From assembly GCA_949825045.1 (NCBI GenBank), contig OX463807.1, positions 12,115,501 to 12,179,500 of the forward strand: a stretch of DNA of 64,000 bases. Reading direction: 5' to 3'. Positions 50,604 through 61,345 of this stretch are shown here, piece after piece. Positions within the stretch are counted from its first letter, which is position 1. Every line of letters starts with the position of its first letter. The position numbers were made by a program, and so were the translations under genes. Source of the stretch: Argyresthia goedartella. Taxonomy: Eukaryota > Arthropoda > Insecta > Lepidoptera > Argyresthiidae. The notes beneath the pieces are model-generated. The model saw only the letters and a list, made by a program, of their open reading frames with translations, made no database searches and was not told the DNA's origin.

Positions 50604-53600
50604 CTGCTGACTTGAAGAGTAACTCAAATTTTGATAAGGACGAGTGGACTAATTGGCTCAAAACAATTCAAAACTTCTTTGCTTGCTACAAAATCTCTTC
50701 TACACTCTACTCCAAAGAACAAGATCTTAATCGTCCATTCGTTAATGTCAAAATTTATGACTTAACTTTATCTGGTTTACTAGATTCTGGCAGCTCAGTA
50801 ACTATTCTGGGTTATTACCCAGAATAGAATTATTATTCTCATTTGGAAATTCTTAAACTGGGCTGCAAACTTTTCAAGTCAGATATTATTACTGTCTCTA
50901 CTGCTAATAATCAAAAAAATAATTCCTTGGGTTATTTTGACTTACCTGTTCATTTCAATAACGAAACTCACTTGATTAAAGCTTATGTTTTCCCTGAAAT
51001 ATTCCCTTCTCTAATACTAGGTATCGACTTTTGGAGAAAATTTAATCTTCTACCTAGTGTTTTAACTTCTCTTAACTTTACAGATCCTAAATGCTTGGCT
51101 ATCGACACTAAAGATATTAAAGTTTTACCTTATGAGCATTTAACTCCTAATCAAAAGAACATTGCTAATGACATCATCCAACGCTTCAAGGCAATCTCTT
51201 TTGAAGAAAAAGGTGTTCTGGGAAACACACACTTAATCACCCACAATATTGACACTGGTGATTCTCTTCCGATCAAACAAAGATGTTACAGACTGTCTCC
51301 TGAAAAACAAAAGGCTTTAATTAATGAAGTTGACAAGATGCTGGGATGGAACGTCATTGAACAATGCGAAAGTCCATGGTTATCTCCAGTCCTCATCACT
51401 CCAAAGAAGAATGGGGAATGGCGTTTCTGCGTAGATAGCAGGAAGCTTAACTCAGTCACACGTCGTGATGCTTATAGTCTGCCTCTAATAAGCGAAATTT
51501 TGGACAACCTGAGAAATGCCAAACACTTATCAAGCATCGACATTGCGAAAGCATTTTGGGAGATTCCCTTGAATACTGCTGATAGAGATAAGACAGCATT
51601 TTATGTTCCTGGAAGAGGTATGTTCAGATTCAAAGTAATGCCTTTTGGTCTCACTAACTCACCTGCAACTCAACACAGATTAATGGATACGCTATTTTCT
51701 CCTGAATTTGAGAACAAGGTATTTTGCTATCTGGATGATATCATTATTATTAGCGAGACTTTTGATGAGCACATATCGCTTATCATGAAAGTTCTAGAAA
51801 AACTTTCAAACGCTAATCTGACTATTAACTTTGAAAAGAGTCAATTCTTCAGGAAAGAACTGAAATACCTTGGTTTTCTAGTGGACGAGTATGGTCTACG
51901 TGCTGATCCAGATAAAATAAAGGCTATTCTAGAATATCCTGTACCTACTTGCAGAAAAGAAGTTCGAAGATTCATAGGCACTTGCAGCTGGTTTAGAAGA
52001 CTCATTCCAAACTTCAGCACTATTGCCTCCCCGCTCAACCAACTAACCTGTTCCGGAAAGAACGCTCCTAAATTTTTATGGAATTCCAGGGCTGCAGCTG
52101 CTTTCCAGAAACTTAAAGAAGCTTTGGTAACTGCTCCTGTCCTTGCTTGCCCTAACTTCGAACTACCCTTCTCTGTACATTGTGATGCATCAAATTATGG
52201 CATAGGAGCAATGCTAACTCAACATCAAGATGACAAAGAAGTCGTGATTGCTTACATGAGTAAAGCACTAAACAAAAATCAACAAAACTACTCAACTACT
52301 GAAAGAGAAACATTAGCTGTAATAACTGCGCTAGAACATTGGAGATGTTACCTAGACAATGGTAAGGAATTTACAATATATACTGACCACGCTGCACTTA
52401 AATGGTTTCAGAACTTATCGAATCCATCTGGAAGACTTGCTCGATTACGCTTATCATGTTTTAATTTTGTCCTGAAACATAAAAAAGGAAAGGATAACGT
52501 TGTTCCTGACCTTTTATCAAGGCATAAGCATAAAGAACGTCCTGATTCACAAGAAACTCCACCTCAAGGTGTACATCCTATTACGATTGAAGAACCACGT
52601 GATCGTGAACTTGAACACTACAACAAGATTTTTCTTGGATGCTCCAACAACCCAGACGCATATCCCAACTACACTATCAGGGATAACAAACTTTACCGCT
52701 GCATCCATTCTTCCGATTGTCTAAACGACGACTTTATTTGGAAAGAAGTTCCACTGCCACAAGATAGACATGCACTTATTGAAGTTAGCCATGGTTCCCC
52801 TTCAAAACTCCACCTTGGTATCTTCAAAACATTCAAGAAAATATCTTTAAAATACTATTGGCCGGGTATGTTTAAGGACATTGCCAATTTAATCTCGACA
52901 TGTGAAACCTGCTTAACCTACCAACACCCTAATCATTCTCCCTATGGTCTTATGGGTAAACCTAAACTTTGCTCCAGACCTTTTCAAACTTTATCCTTGG
53001 ATCTTATGGGTCCATTGCCTATGACCCGGAGAAGAAATCAGTATATTCTGGTAATTAACTGCAATTTTACTAAATATACTATGATTTTTCCCCTTAAACG
53101 GGCTACTTCAGCTAATATCATTAACGTTTTAGAAAATTCAGTGTTTCTAGCTCATGGCATTCCCCAAACTATAATAATGGACAACGCTGTTCAATTTCAG
53201 TCGCGAGAATTCCACTCATTCTTAAATTCTTATAACGTTCCTTGTATTTTTCACACAGCTTTATATTGTCCTCAGGTTAATCCTACAGAGAAATTTAATG
53301 GTACGATTATTACAGCTCTAGCATCCCTAGTAGGAGACGATCATAGATCCTGGGACAACCATCTTACTAAGATTCAGTTCGCAATGAACAGCGCTACAAA
53401 CGTTGCTACTGGCTTTACTCCAAACTTTTTAGTCTTTGGTAGGGAAACAATACCTTGTGGTTCCTTCTATACTCCAACTCAGAATCTCGAGGAATTGATA
53501 TTTATGCCTCGTGATATTTACGCGTCTAATGCTGGTCTCCTCTCATCTATCTTTCACAGAGTTCAAACTAAACTTCACATAGCTCACGCTAAAAATAGCG

Positions 53601-53821
53601 CTCGCTATGATCTTCGCCGGACTTTTAAAGAATTTAATGTGGGAAATACTGTTTGGCGTAAAAACCATGTTTTAAGCAATGCTGGCACATACTTTAATGC
53701 TAAACTTGCCCCTAAATTCATTAAGTGTAAAATAGTAACCAAACTTTCACCATTGGTATACGTTCTAGAAGACCCTAACGGAGTTAGAGGCAAGTGGCAC
53801 ATTAAAGACATTAAATCCTAA
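50600..53821 (+). pseudogene. pol: Gypsy Pol (protease, RT, RNase H, integrase) with one stop codon
   Basis: The -1 frame runs from 50600 to 53821, broken only by TAG at 50825-50827. Protease LLDSGSSVTILG lies just before that stop. RT: VDSRKLNSVTRRDAY, SSIDIAKAFWEIPL, FKVMPFGLTNSPATQ and CYLDDIIIIS (near 51728). RNase H: VHCDASNYGIGAMLTQ, TERETLAVITALEHW, YTDHAALKWF. Integrase: H2C2 zinc site (HLGIFKTF ... CETC), then the D, D and E residues in SLDLMGPL, IIMDNAVQF and PTEKFNGT. No chromodomain is evident. Everything after the stop is open for 992+ codons. Because the stop lies inside or just after protease, it would prevent RT and integrase synthesis unless read through. Confidence 0.9.
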
Positions 53822-54389
53822 ATTTTCTTGAATTCTATTAACTGTTACTTTGTATATATGTATAAATATCACCATCATTTTCACCTTATTATTTTATTTC
53901 TTCCTTTAATCCAGTGTTCTTCAACACATTTTACTTTAGGACCTCGAATTTTCGTTGGTTAGTCTTCACTTATTTTTTTTAATCTTTATTTCAGACACAT
54001 CTCGTTGGCGATGTGGCTGATCTCTGGCTTCGAGCTCTACCGCTCTGGCCGCTCTTAATCTTGTCTTAAGTCGTAGCGACCAAAGCTACCTTAGGATTAA
54101 TTTGTTTCTCTTTACCTCTACTTATTTTATTTTATTTTTCCACGCAGGAGCGGATGACAACTCCTTAAGTAAGCCTGAATGTCCTTACGAAAACACACTT
54201 TTAGAGTGGTAGTCATTGAATGTGAACTCCACCCTTACCGGAATGAAGATGATGAATGTAAGAGAGGGTATATCTGATTTTGCCTGGTGATGTCTGTTTC
54301 TGCAAAGCTGTGTTTTTATGGTTTAATTTTGTATATATCAAAATTTTTGCTGAGTCAAAAATTTTTCCAGGGTCGGGGGGAAAATTTAG
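53822..54389 (+). other. Gypsy 3' region with polypurine tract
   Basis: No env or other ORF. The purine-rich run GGGTCGGGGGGAAAA at 54370-54384 adjoins the 3' LTR and is the expected plus-strand primer. Confidence 0.75.
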
Positions 54390-55558
54390 TGTTATGTTAC
54401 TTACATGTTATTCTTGCTTCCTATTTCTTAGCTCCAGCTCCATCATCAGTCCTTTTTGTTTGTCCGTCAGGGTACCTTGCTCTATTACGCTGGATACTTG
54501 GTGAGCTGTGCGGCTTATTATTGGTCATCACTTTTATTTCCATAGGACCCTGTAATGTTTTAAACCATAAGAATACATTAATAAATCATGTTCGCTCTGC
54601 ATTTTCATGTTATCAGCACTTCTAAATCGATAGGGAAGGGGCTTACCTTTGGTGACCTTGTTTTTGGCTTTCTCCGAAACTCTACAATCTCGGGCTTCGT
54701 GCGCGCTGGTGCGCTACTTTTTTTCCTTTCGTTTTTAGGTAATTTATTTCATGGTTTTACTGTTAAATTTTATATTACGAGCCTGAAACCAACATTTGAC
54801 ATTTGATATATTGATTGTTTATCTGGTTGTCATGGCAATGTCCTTTCAAACTCGTTAGCGGTCTGATATGTTTACTTTAATACTTTTACAAAAATACTCT
54901 TTCTCTCTTGGCCACTCTCAAAAATTACGTTTAATTTAAATAATTTTTAGAACTCTCCAAAAAGGGTATAAAAGCGGAACATTTCTTCAATTCTGGAGAG
55001 TCTCACGTCAGCTTCTGAACTGGAAGTACCAGTTAAAGGCCTTATCCCGGGGTCGCTCAACCCCGGGATCCTGCGAGCCTTCAAACTCCCTCAAAACCTT
55101 CAAATCAATCTTCAAACAACGGGATTCTGCGAGCCGCGCCTACGCCGCTACCGTTCCTACAACGAAGATTTCTACAACGGGATTCTGCGAGCCGTGCCAA
55201 CGCCGCTACCGTTCCTACAACGACGATTTCTACAACGGGATCTTGCGAGGCGTAACTACAAGTACGCCCGCTACTGTTCCTACAACGACGATTTCAACAA
55301 CATCTACAACAACAAATACACCTGCACCCTGGTCATCACCCCACTGGTCTACTTCTCTCCGTGTTCTTCGCTTCCTTCTTTCTATCCAGACATCTGTATT
55401 TTATAAAACCTGTTTCACATCTCATCCATCCTCATCTTCGCATCATCTTTTTTATAGACTTCACTGTAAATACTATACTTCTAATAAACTGATACTACTA
55501 AATTTTATCCTGGTTGTTTTCTGTTAGGTTCTGGTTAGGTTCGTATCCTCACACGACA
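54390..55558 (+). repeat. 3' LTR of gypsy element
   Basis: Second copy of the 1169-bp LTR (offset 6607). TATAAAAG at 54967-54974; 58-bp internal repeats at 55116, 55174 and 55232. Confidence 0.93.
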
Positions 55559-55559
55559 A

Positions 55560-56935
55560 GGAATGGTATAGTACCCTTCTGGAGTGGACTTATATGATCC
55601 ACCTTTGTTTGCTTCGATCTTGTCGTTGATTTTAACCATGGGCTTGGCCCTGAAATAGTAAGGTATTGTCCCGCTGCGTGGCGTTTTTGACTCTTGATGA
55701 GTTTTATGTGTTTTTATTTGTTTTTTGTTTTGTTTTTCGTGTCCTACGACAGTTACGGAATTCAGAAAATCTTTTTTATAGTCTAAAAAGTCTATGTGGG
55801 CATTAATTTTGTTGCATAGAGACTCTAAATATGATTGTTTTGAAAAACCGTTGCTTTGAGATTGTTATCTTGAAATCGGGGAGATTTCTATAAGTCTACA
55901 GTTTTCGAAATTATTTAATATCATTTTCATTTTGTAATTTAATAGATTTTCATTTAAATGTAAACTATTTGGCACGCTCACAACGAATACCTGGTTTTTC
56001 CTAAGCTTGTACAATGCAATATTTAATTCTGTTATAAATTTTTAGGGGTTTTGATCATTGTGTCCTATAGCTAAGATAAATATGTCTTCTTGGTTTGATG
56101 AGCAGTTCTCTTCAATGTCTCTAAGGATCTGTGCACCTGTAGCCTCTGGTTTTATCAAAGCCGTCACATTGTATTTATCATTCCACGTATTCTCTCTACG
56201 TACTTTTATCTTGTTAGACAGTCCTTTGACTTGCTCGTCGCCTAGAATCACTATGTTACCGATTTTGGTACAAGTGGTGCCATCTGTTGTGTAACTGGTG
56301 CGGTTGTGATTCAAGTTCACGCGATTGCTAGTCTTGTCTTCAGATGGGTTGCAGGGCTTGGAGTCGGTGTCATGGGTCTTGGAGTCATGTGTCGGAGAGT
56401 TGTCTAAGTGCTGGCTGCTATGTTTGGGCAATTCTTGTATTGCGTGGCTCCCCTGCGGCTGGTTGGTGGGCTTGATTAGGTAGTCATGCTGGCATGTATT
56501 TCGGACGTTAGTTTGCTCATTTAGCGTAGTGTTGTTTCTTATTGGTGACATCTTAGGGTAACCTCTTCCAATAGATGTTCTTGTCTTTTTTGTGCCAGGC
56601 GTACTGCAGAAACTGGAAGCTTCAGTGGATACCTTTCGAAGTAGGAGAATTTCTTTGATTTTTTTCTCAATGATTTCTTTCTGTTCTGAGTTTTCGCTAC
56701 ATAATCGCATAATCTCTGCATGAGCTATTTCAAGTTCCTGTTTAGTTTGTTCCATCTGCTGTTTGAGATCTTGTACTAGTGACGAGTCGTGTGAGAATAT
56801 TATAGGTAGACTGTTGTGCAGATCATTTCTTATTGAAGAACAGCTAAGCAGAGTATCTGACCCAACGCTTGTATTAGGGGAGTTGTGTGATGAGTGCGAT
56901 TTCGTGGTTTTCTTTCTGAGTGTAATATTTTCCAT
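55560..56935 (-). pseudogene. CR1-B ORF1 (coiled coil and SGNH-like domain)
   Basis: It starts at 56935 (MENITLRKKTTKS), then a Ser/Asn-rich stretch, a coiled coil (LKQQMEQTKQELEIAHAEIM) and a long low-complexity linker. The SGNH-like domain opens IGNIVILGDEQVKGLSNKI and contains IFILAIGHNDQNP. A stop at 56042 and one near 55867 break it; the domain continues to GTIPYYF near 55650. The usual nucleophile Ser of GDS is Glu here (GDE). Downstream it is cut by the gypsy 3' LTR. Confidence 0.75.
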
Positions 56936-57173
56936 AATAACGTAGGTATAATTTACGAAATGAGTATCGGAATTACTGTAATCGATTATTAACTGCAGAT
57001 TTAGTTCTGCAGATTTAGTTCCTCTTGGTGTACTCTAGATGGCGCCACTATCAGTATTTAGAGTAGTTTAGTTATTCTCTGCATTTTTAGAAAGCAATTT
57101 TGTCGTTGCCGTTTGTTCGGCTATGAGAGTATTGTGCAGTTGCTCGTTTACAAAAGTATAAAAATTTCTGATC

Positions 57174-57365
57174 CTGTAAGGTGGGACTCGAACCATGTCC
57201 ACCTTGCACAGTTTAGACAGCCTCCTTAACCATTCGGCTAACGAGTGCTGTAGGTGATTATAAAATGAAAAATATTAGACTCATGGTGGGACTCGAACCA
57301 TGTGCGCCTTGCACAGTTTAGACAGCCTCCTTAACCATTCGGCTAACGAGTGCTGTAGGTGATTG
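57174..57365 (-). repeat. Tandem pair of tRNA-like units, 105-bp period
   Basis: Antisense units at 57180-57261 and 57285-57364. On the - strand each reads TTAGCCGAATGGTTAAGGAG (A box of Leu/Ser-type tRNAs) and GGTTCGAGTCCCACC (B box). The T-stem and acceptor do not pair well, so functional tRNAs are unlikely. It may be a SINE head or a Pol III-type promoter module in CR1-B's 5' UTR. Confidence 0.65.
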
Positions 57366-57754
57366 CATCCAATGTAGTTGAAGGTCGGAAAAGGTGCTTC
57401 TGTGCGTTGTGTCGTTGGTGGACTTTGCACTGGCACGATATTGTCACTAGATTTACACAATTATCTAAGCACGTTATGCCAATATTCACTGAGTTTTATG
57501 ATATTTGTCTTGATATGACATTGCTTATCAATGCTTTTGTGTCCATGCACTTGTAACTGTTCACTGTTTCATTGTTTGTTGTTATCTGGTATAAATATCT
57601 TTTTTCACTTAAATCACTGGTTTAGTCCGGTTTATATAGTTGATTTTATATGTTGTCTTTACTTAATTAATATTATAACACAAAAAATAATAATTGATTA
57701 AGCTTAATTGTACCACTAATTATTTTTTAACACGGAGGAGCGTTTAAAGCGGTG

Positions 57755-58229
57755 TTAACTTAGTAGCGCCCCCTGGCGGATTCGCTTGTACAGCAACCCC
57801 TCGTGCCATACTCTGTCGAACGCCTTCTCCATATCCAGAAGTACTGCGACAGTGTATTCTTTTCTGTTCAAACAGACCGTCATGTCATTCAGTACTCTGG
57901 TGAGCTGAAGCGTCGTAGAATGCTCGGGCCTGAAGCCGAACTGTTCCGGGCGCGGCTGGACGTGGGGCAGTAACTTCGCTAAAAGGAGCTTCTCAAACAC
58001 CTTTGAGATGGTGCTCAGTAGGGTGATCGGCCGATAGCTCTCAGGCAGCTTGGTGTCCTTGCCCGGCTTGGGCAACATGATAACCAAGCCCTCCTTCCAT
58101 TGGGTTGGAAAGTGACCCGTGCGCAAGATACCGTTAAACAGGCGCGTAACGGCCGCTACAGTGCGTGGCGGCAAATGTAACAGCGCCGTGTTGGGTATTC
58201 GGTCTGCGCCCAGGGCTTTCCTGGGCTTG
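57755..58229 (-). pseudogene. Jockey-like RT, first half
   Basis: On the - strand KALGADRIPNTAL ... LPPRTVAAVTRLFNGIL, FPTQWKEGLVIMLPKPGKD, SYRPITLLSTISKVFEKLL, PEQFGFRPEHSTTLQLTRVL and VLLDMEKAFDRVWHEGLLYK, ending YKRIRQ at the CR1-B junction. Continues at 44700. 5'-truncated within the fingers region. Confidence 0.85.
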
Positions 58230-58900
58230 GTTTAAATGTGTAAGCCGCAGAACTTAATTTACCTGCTAATTTATCTATGTGGGGTCCCCACTGCAATTTG
58301 TTATCAATGGTTATTCCAAGAAACTTCGAATCATTTACTAATTCTAACATGTTACTGTCTAACTACGTCCTACACTACGACTACACTAAACTGGTCTCAA
58401 CTTGCCTGACTTTTGAAAGTGAGAATTTGATACATTTGGTTTTACCAGCATTTAACAATAATTTATTAACTGTGAACCAGTTCAAGGTTAAAGACTCCAT
58501 TTACACTCCATTAACATCATCAAAATATTCTTTTAGTCTTTAAATTTTGAAGACCAGTGAAGTATCATCAGAAAACAACACTATGTCAGTCAATTTCTCC
58601 ACCATGAAAGGCCATAGATCATGAATAAGAAAGGGCCTAATATGGAACCACAAGGTTCCATATCAGGCCCAACGGCAATTTTTACTCCCGATCCACCAAA
58701 TTTAACGCCGTGGACTTCTGCCTGTTGAATTATATAGCTTAGGTATGATCTTGGTGTGGTATGAGTGTATCCCAAGTGACGACAAGATATCAGTTGGTAG
58801 ACCACTGATGAGATGGTCCGATGAGCTGAGGATGTATAACGCACTTTAGTGGAGAAATGCGCCAAATACAACCCTATGGAATAATAAGCTTTCATTACCT
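58230..58900 (-). pseudogene. CR1-X fragment, right piece of split copy
   Basis: It resumes after the 10-bp duplication with WGPHIDKLAGKLSSAAYTF. Farther along come the RT box region (the CAACACTATGTCAGTCAATT segment, shared with 15700) and a PQGSILGPFLF-like block (SILGPFLFMIYG) near 58640. Stops and frameshifts throughout. It lies next to a 17-bp-arm inverted repeat at 58633-58670. Confidence 0.7.
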
Positions 58901-59495
58901 ATGACACAGACAAATATAGAAAGAAGACAAAGAAAAGCGATTTACCTGACACAGCCACCCAGTGAAGCTTGGTCAGCTGGGGTGGTCTAGACCAAACCTT
59001 ATTCTATATACCTACATACAGATTATGTAGAGTAAGAGGCCAATCTATTCTTCAGAGGAGTTTAATGAAGATTTTTAAAACATAATATGAGCAACATATT
59101 AATGATAATAATTTACTACACTTACCGAATTATGAAAAAGGATCTTGAATGAATATTTAATTTTGTGTGTTTTGTATAGGTATTTCTTAATGTTATTCGA
59201 ATCTTATTTAATCTTTTGTATAGGCTGTTTATAAATACATCAATTGTATAATATATTTTATCAACACACGTATCATAAACGTATACTGCGTCCAAAAACC
59301 GCACGTTACGACCAGCATAATGTTATACTACTTGATAAAAACTCATTTCTTATCTTAATATTGATACATTATGATAATGTATCAATTTTCGACAAATTAT
59401 GACATTCAAATCTCGAACGCCGACGCCCGCCTATCGTCGTCGATATGCGGGTTTCGGCGCGTAATACCCTAGGGGGAAAAATTATCGAAGCAAAA
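58901..59495. other. AT-rich interval without recognised features
   Basis: A LINE-like scrap (PLMRWSDELR-like, near 58810) precedes it. The remainder shows no coding or RNA signal. Confidence 0.3.
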
Positions 59496-59499
59496 TTTA

Positions 59500-59713
59500 C
59501 TAAACATTGTAAACATAAGCATTTACATACAGGCACATACATTGCTCCTGGCCCCACACTCCGATACGCTTATCGTGGGAACAAGATACAGCGACGACAC
59601 ACACATAAGACATCGAAGACCTGGGGATTTTTTTTCTGTATCCCCAGCCGGGGATCGAACTCGGGACCTCTCGCATGGTAGTCACAGCCACAACCGCGGC
59701 GCCACAGAGGTCG
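59500..59713 (-). mobile_element. tRNA-derived SINE (family S1), antisense copy
   Basis: Same family as 15741-15965, reversed: the tRNA head GACCTCTGTGGCGCCGCGGT reads down from 59713, the B box GGTTCGATCC-like at about 59660 (plus strand GGGATCGAACTC), body to about 59500. It directly precedes the mariner element. Confidence 0.85.
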
Positions 59714-59731
59714 TCAATGTGTCGAAAAGTA

Positions 59732-61028
59732 CACAGTCAGGTCATAAGTTCTGTCACACAATAAAAACTTTTGAATTTAGAACGCTGGCCACAAAAAAGT
59801 TTATTGAATTAGAATTTCGAATTTTTCATGAAAATAAAAATGCGTACTTTTTAGAATTTTCCTCATTTTTAAATATGGAGTGGGCACTTAAAGAAGACCG
59901 TGTCGCAGTTATTGCGTTGCATCGTTGCGGTTACGCGCCAATTAAGATTTTCGACTTACTGAAAAATTTGAATATAACCAAAAGATTCGTTTATCGTACC
60001 ATAAAACGATACAATGAAGACTCTAGTTTAGATGACAGGTCAAGAAGTGGTCGCCCTCGCTCTGTTAGGACTCCAGCAGTGATAAAAGCTGTGAAGGCGC
60101 GAATTCAAAGAAATCCCATACGTAAGCAGAAACTGTTGGCCCTTCAGATGGGGTTAAGCAGGACCACTGTGAAAAGGGTGTTAAATGAAGACTTAGGGAT
60201 TAGGGCATATCGAAGAAAAACAGGACATCGTTTGGACGCTCGTTTAATGGACCTGAGAGTGAAGAGATGCCGCGCTTTGTTGAAGCGGTACGCGGGAAAA
60301 AAGCATCGGGAAATTCTTTTTTCGGATGAAAAAATTTTCACCGTGGAAGAGAGCTACAACAAACAAAATGATAAGGTGTACGCACACAGCAGTAAAGAAG
60401 CGAGCAACCGTATTCCGCGTGTCCAACGAGGTCATTTTCCATCCTCGCTCATGGTTTGGTTGGGAGTCTCTTATTGGGGCTTAACTGAGGTACAATTTTT
60501 TGAGAAAGGCGTAAAAACGAATGCAGTTGCGTATCAAAATACAGTCCTCAAGAACCTTGTGGAACCTGTTTCTCATACCATGTTTAATAACAGGCACTGG
60601 GTATTCCAACAAGATTCTGCGCCAGCTCATAGAGCGAAAAGCACACAAGATTGGCTGGCGGCGCGTGAAATCGACTTCATCCGGCACGAAGACTGGCCCT
60701 CCTCCAGTCCAGATTTGAGTCCGTTAGATTACAAGATATGGCAACACTTGGAGGAAAAGGCCTGCTCAAAGCCACATCGTGATTTGGAGTCACTCAAGGC
60801 ATCCTTGATTAAGGCAGCCGCCGATATTGACATGGACCTCGTTCGTGCTGCGATAGACGACTGGCCGCGCAGAATAAAGGCCTGTATTCAAAATCGCGGG
60901 GGTCATTTTGAATAAACTTTATTACCATAAGAATCTATGTTTTATTAAGTTCATTTTGCTATATAAATAATAAACATGTCTAAATTATTCCATATTGCAC
61001 ATGTGACAGAACTTATGACCTGACTATG
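59732..61028 (+). mobile_element. Tc1/mariner element (DD37D), apparently intact
   Basis: 1297 bp with 27-bp terminal inverted repeats (CACAGTCAGGTCATAAGTTC... left; right end differs at one position) and TA duplications at 59730-59731 and 61029-61030. One uninterrupted transposase ORF. Intact ends, TA sites and ORF make it a candidate active copy. Confidence 0.95.
59875..60915 (+). CDS. Tc1/mariner transposase, DD37D
   Basis: 346 aa from ATG 59875 (the same frame is open upstream, but this ATG begins the conserved region and lies inside the element). N-terminal paired helix-turn-helix DNA-binding region (VIALHRCGYAPIKIFDLL, then GRPRSVRTP, an AT-hook-like GRPR) and a second HTH (LLALQMGLSRTTVKRVLNE). 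Catalytic triad: Asp in FSDEK (60325), Asp in FQQDSAPAH (60613) and Asp in SPLDYKIW (60727). Thirty-seven residues separate the last two, the spacing of the maT-type DD37D group known from Bombyx and other insects. It cuts and pastes the element at TA. No stop or frameshift seen. Confidence 0.93.
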   Translation: MEWALKEDRVAVIALHRCGYAPIKIFDLLKNLNITKRFVYRTIKRYNEDSSLDDRSRSGRPRSVRTPAVIKAVKARIQRNPIRKQKLLALQMGLSRTTVKRVLNEDLGIRAYRRKTGHRLDARLMDLRVKRCRALLKRYAGKKHREILFSDEKIFTVEESYNKQNDKVYAHSSKEASNRIPRVQRGHFPSSLMVWLGVSYWGLTEVQFFEKGVKTNAVAYQNTVLKNLVEPVSHTMFNNRHWVFQQDSAPAHRAKSTQDWLAAREIDFIRHEDWPSSSPDLSPLDYKIWQHLEEKACSKPHRDLESLKASLIKAAADIDMDLVRAAIDDWPRRIKACIQNRGGHFE

Positions 61029-61159
61029 TAATTGTGATCACTAGCTTAGCACTCACGATGGGACGAAACACTATTTGCTTCACTATAAACCAATCAATAA
61101 TCAAAAATTTCATTTTAGTCAAGTTAGCAATGTTTGTCGCTGCATCACTCAATTCAATC

Positions 61160-61345
61160 ATTCGACCTCGTGAATTTCGCTTCAATAAATCTTTCGCCCC
61201 AGGGTATTACGCGCTGAAAGTTTTTCGCCACAACGTTTTCGCTGCGATGTCATTCGACCTCGTGGCTTTCGCTGCAATAATACTTCGCTCCAGCGTACCA
61301 CGCTGAATGTTTTTCGCCACAAAGTTTGTATGTTGTGGCGCTACA
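61160..61345. repeat. Tandem duplication, 2 units of about 92 bp
   Basis: Units start ATTCGACCTCGTG at 61160 and 61252 and each contain a CGC...GAA[A/T]GTTTTTCGCCACAA block. Diverged; no ORF. Confidence 0.7.

Larger units (their letters stand above)
47783..55558 (+). mobile_element. Ty3/gypsy LTR retrotransposon
   Basis: 7776 bp: LTR, primer-binding site, gag, pol (PR-RT-RNase H-IN), 0.57-kb 3' region with polypurine tract, LTR. No env ORF. LTR identity of about 99.6% implies a recent insertion, the youngest layer of the nest. No convincing 4-6 bp target duplication is seen (left flank GTTGTAG, right flank AGGAATG), so post-insertion rearrangement or end misplacement is possible. Pol has a single in-frame stop. 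Confidence 0.93.
44701..57767 (-). mobile_element. CR1-like LINE copy CR1-B with nested gypsy element
   Basis: Inserted in the Jockey-like LINE. The 3' end has a (GATT)n/(TTGAT)n tail at 44697-44722. ORF2 lies at 47705-44856 and ORF1 at 56935 to about 55560. A 5' UTR of about 0.8 kb includes two tandem tRNA-like units. A gypsy retrotransposon (47783-55558) splits it near the ORF1/ORF2 boundary. The 5' junction is placed where Jockey sequence resumes; no clear duplication seen. Confidence 0.78.
43675..58229 (-). mobile_element. Jockey-like LINE with nested CR1-B and gypsy element
   Basis: A 5'-truncated GC-rich LINE, flanked by a 10-bp duplication (43665-43674, 58230-58239). Its own sequence occupies about 57768-58229 (RT first half) and 43675-44700 (RT second half to 3' end, ending in an A/AAG-rich tail). 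The rest is inserted DNA. High GC separates it from all neighbours. Confidence 0.82.

Noticed and set aside
57174..57365. Two functional tRNA genes in tandem
   Set aside because: The bases flanking the T loop do not form a proper 5-bp stem and no acceptor stem closes.
60144..60718. Antisense ORFs across the mariner transposase
   Set aside because: They are shadows of the intact + strand transposase frame.
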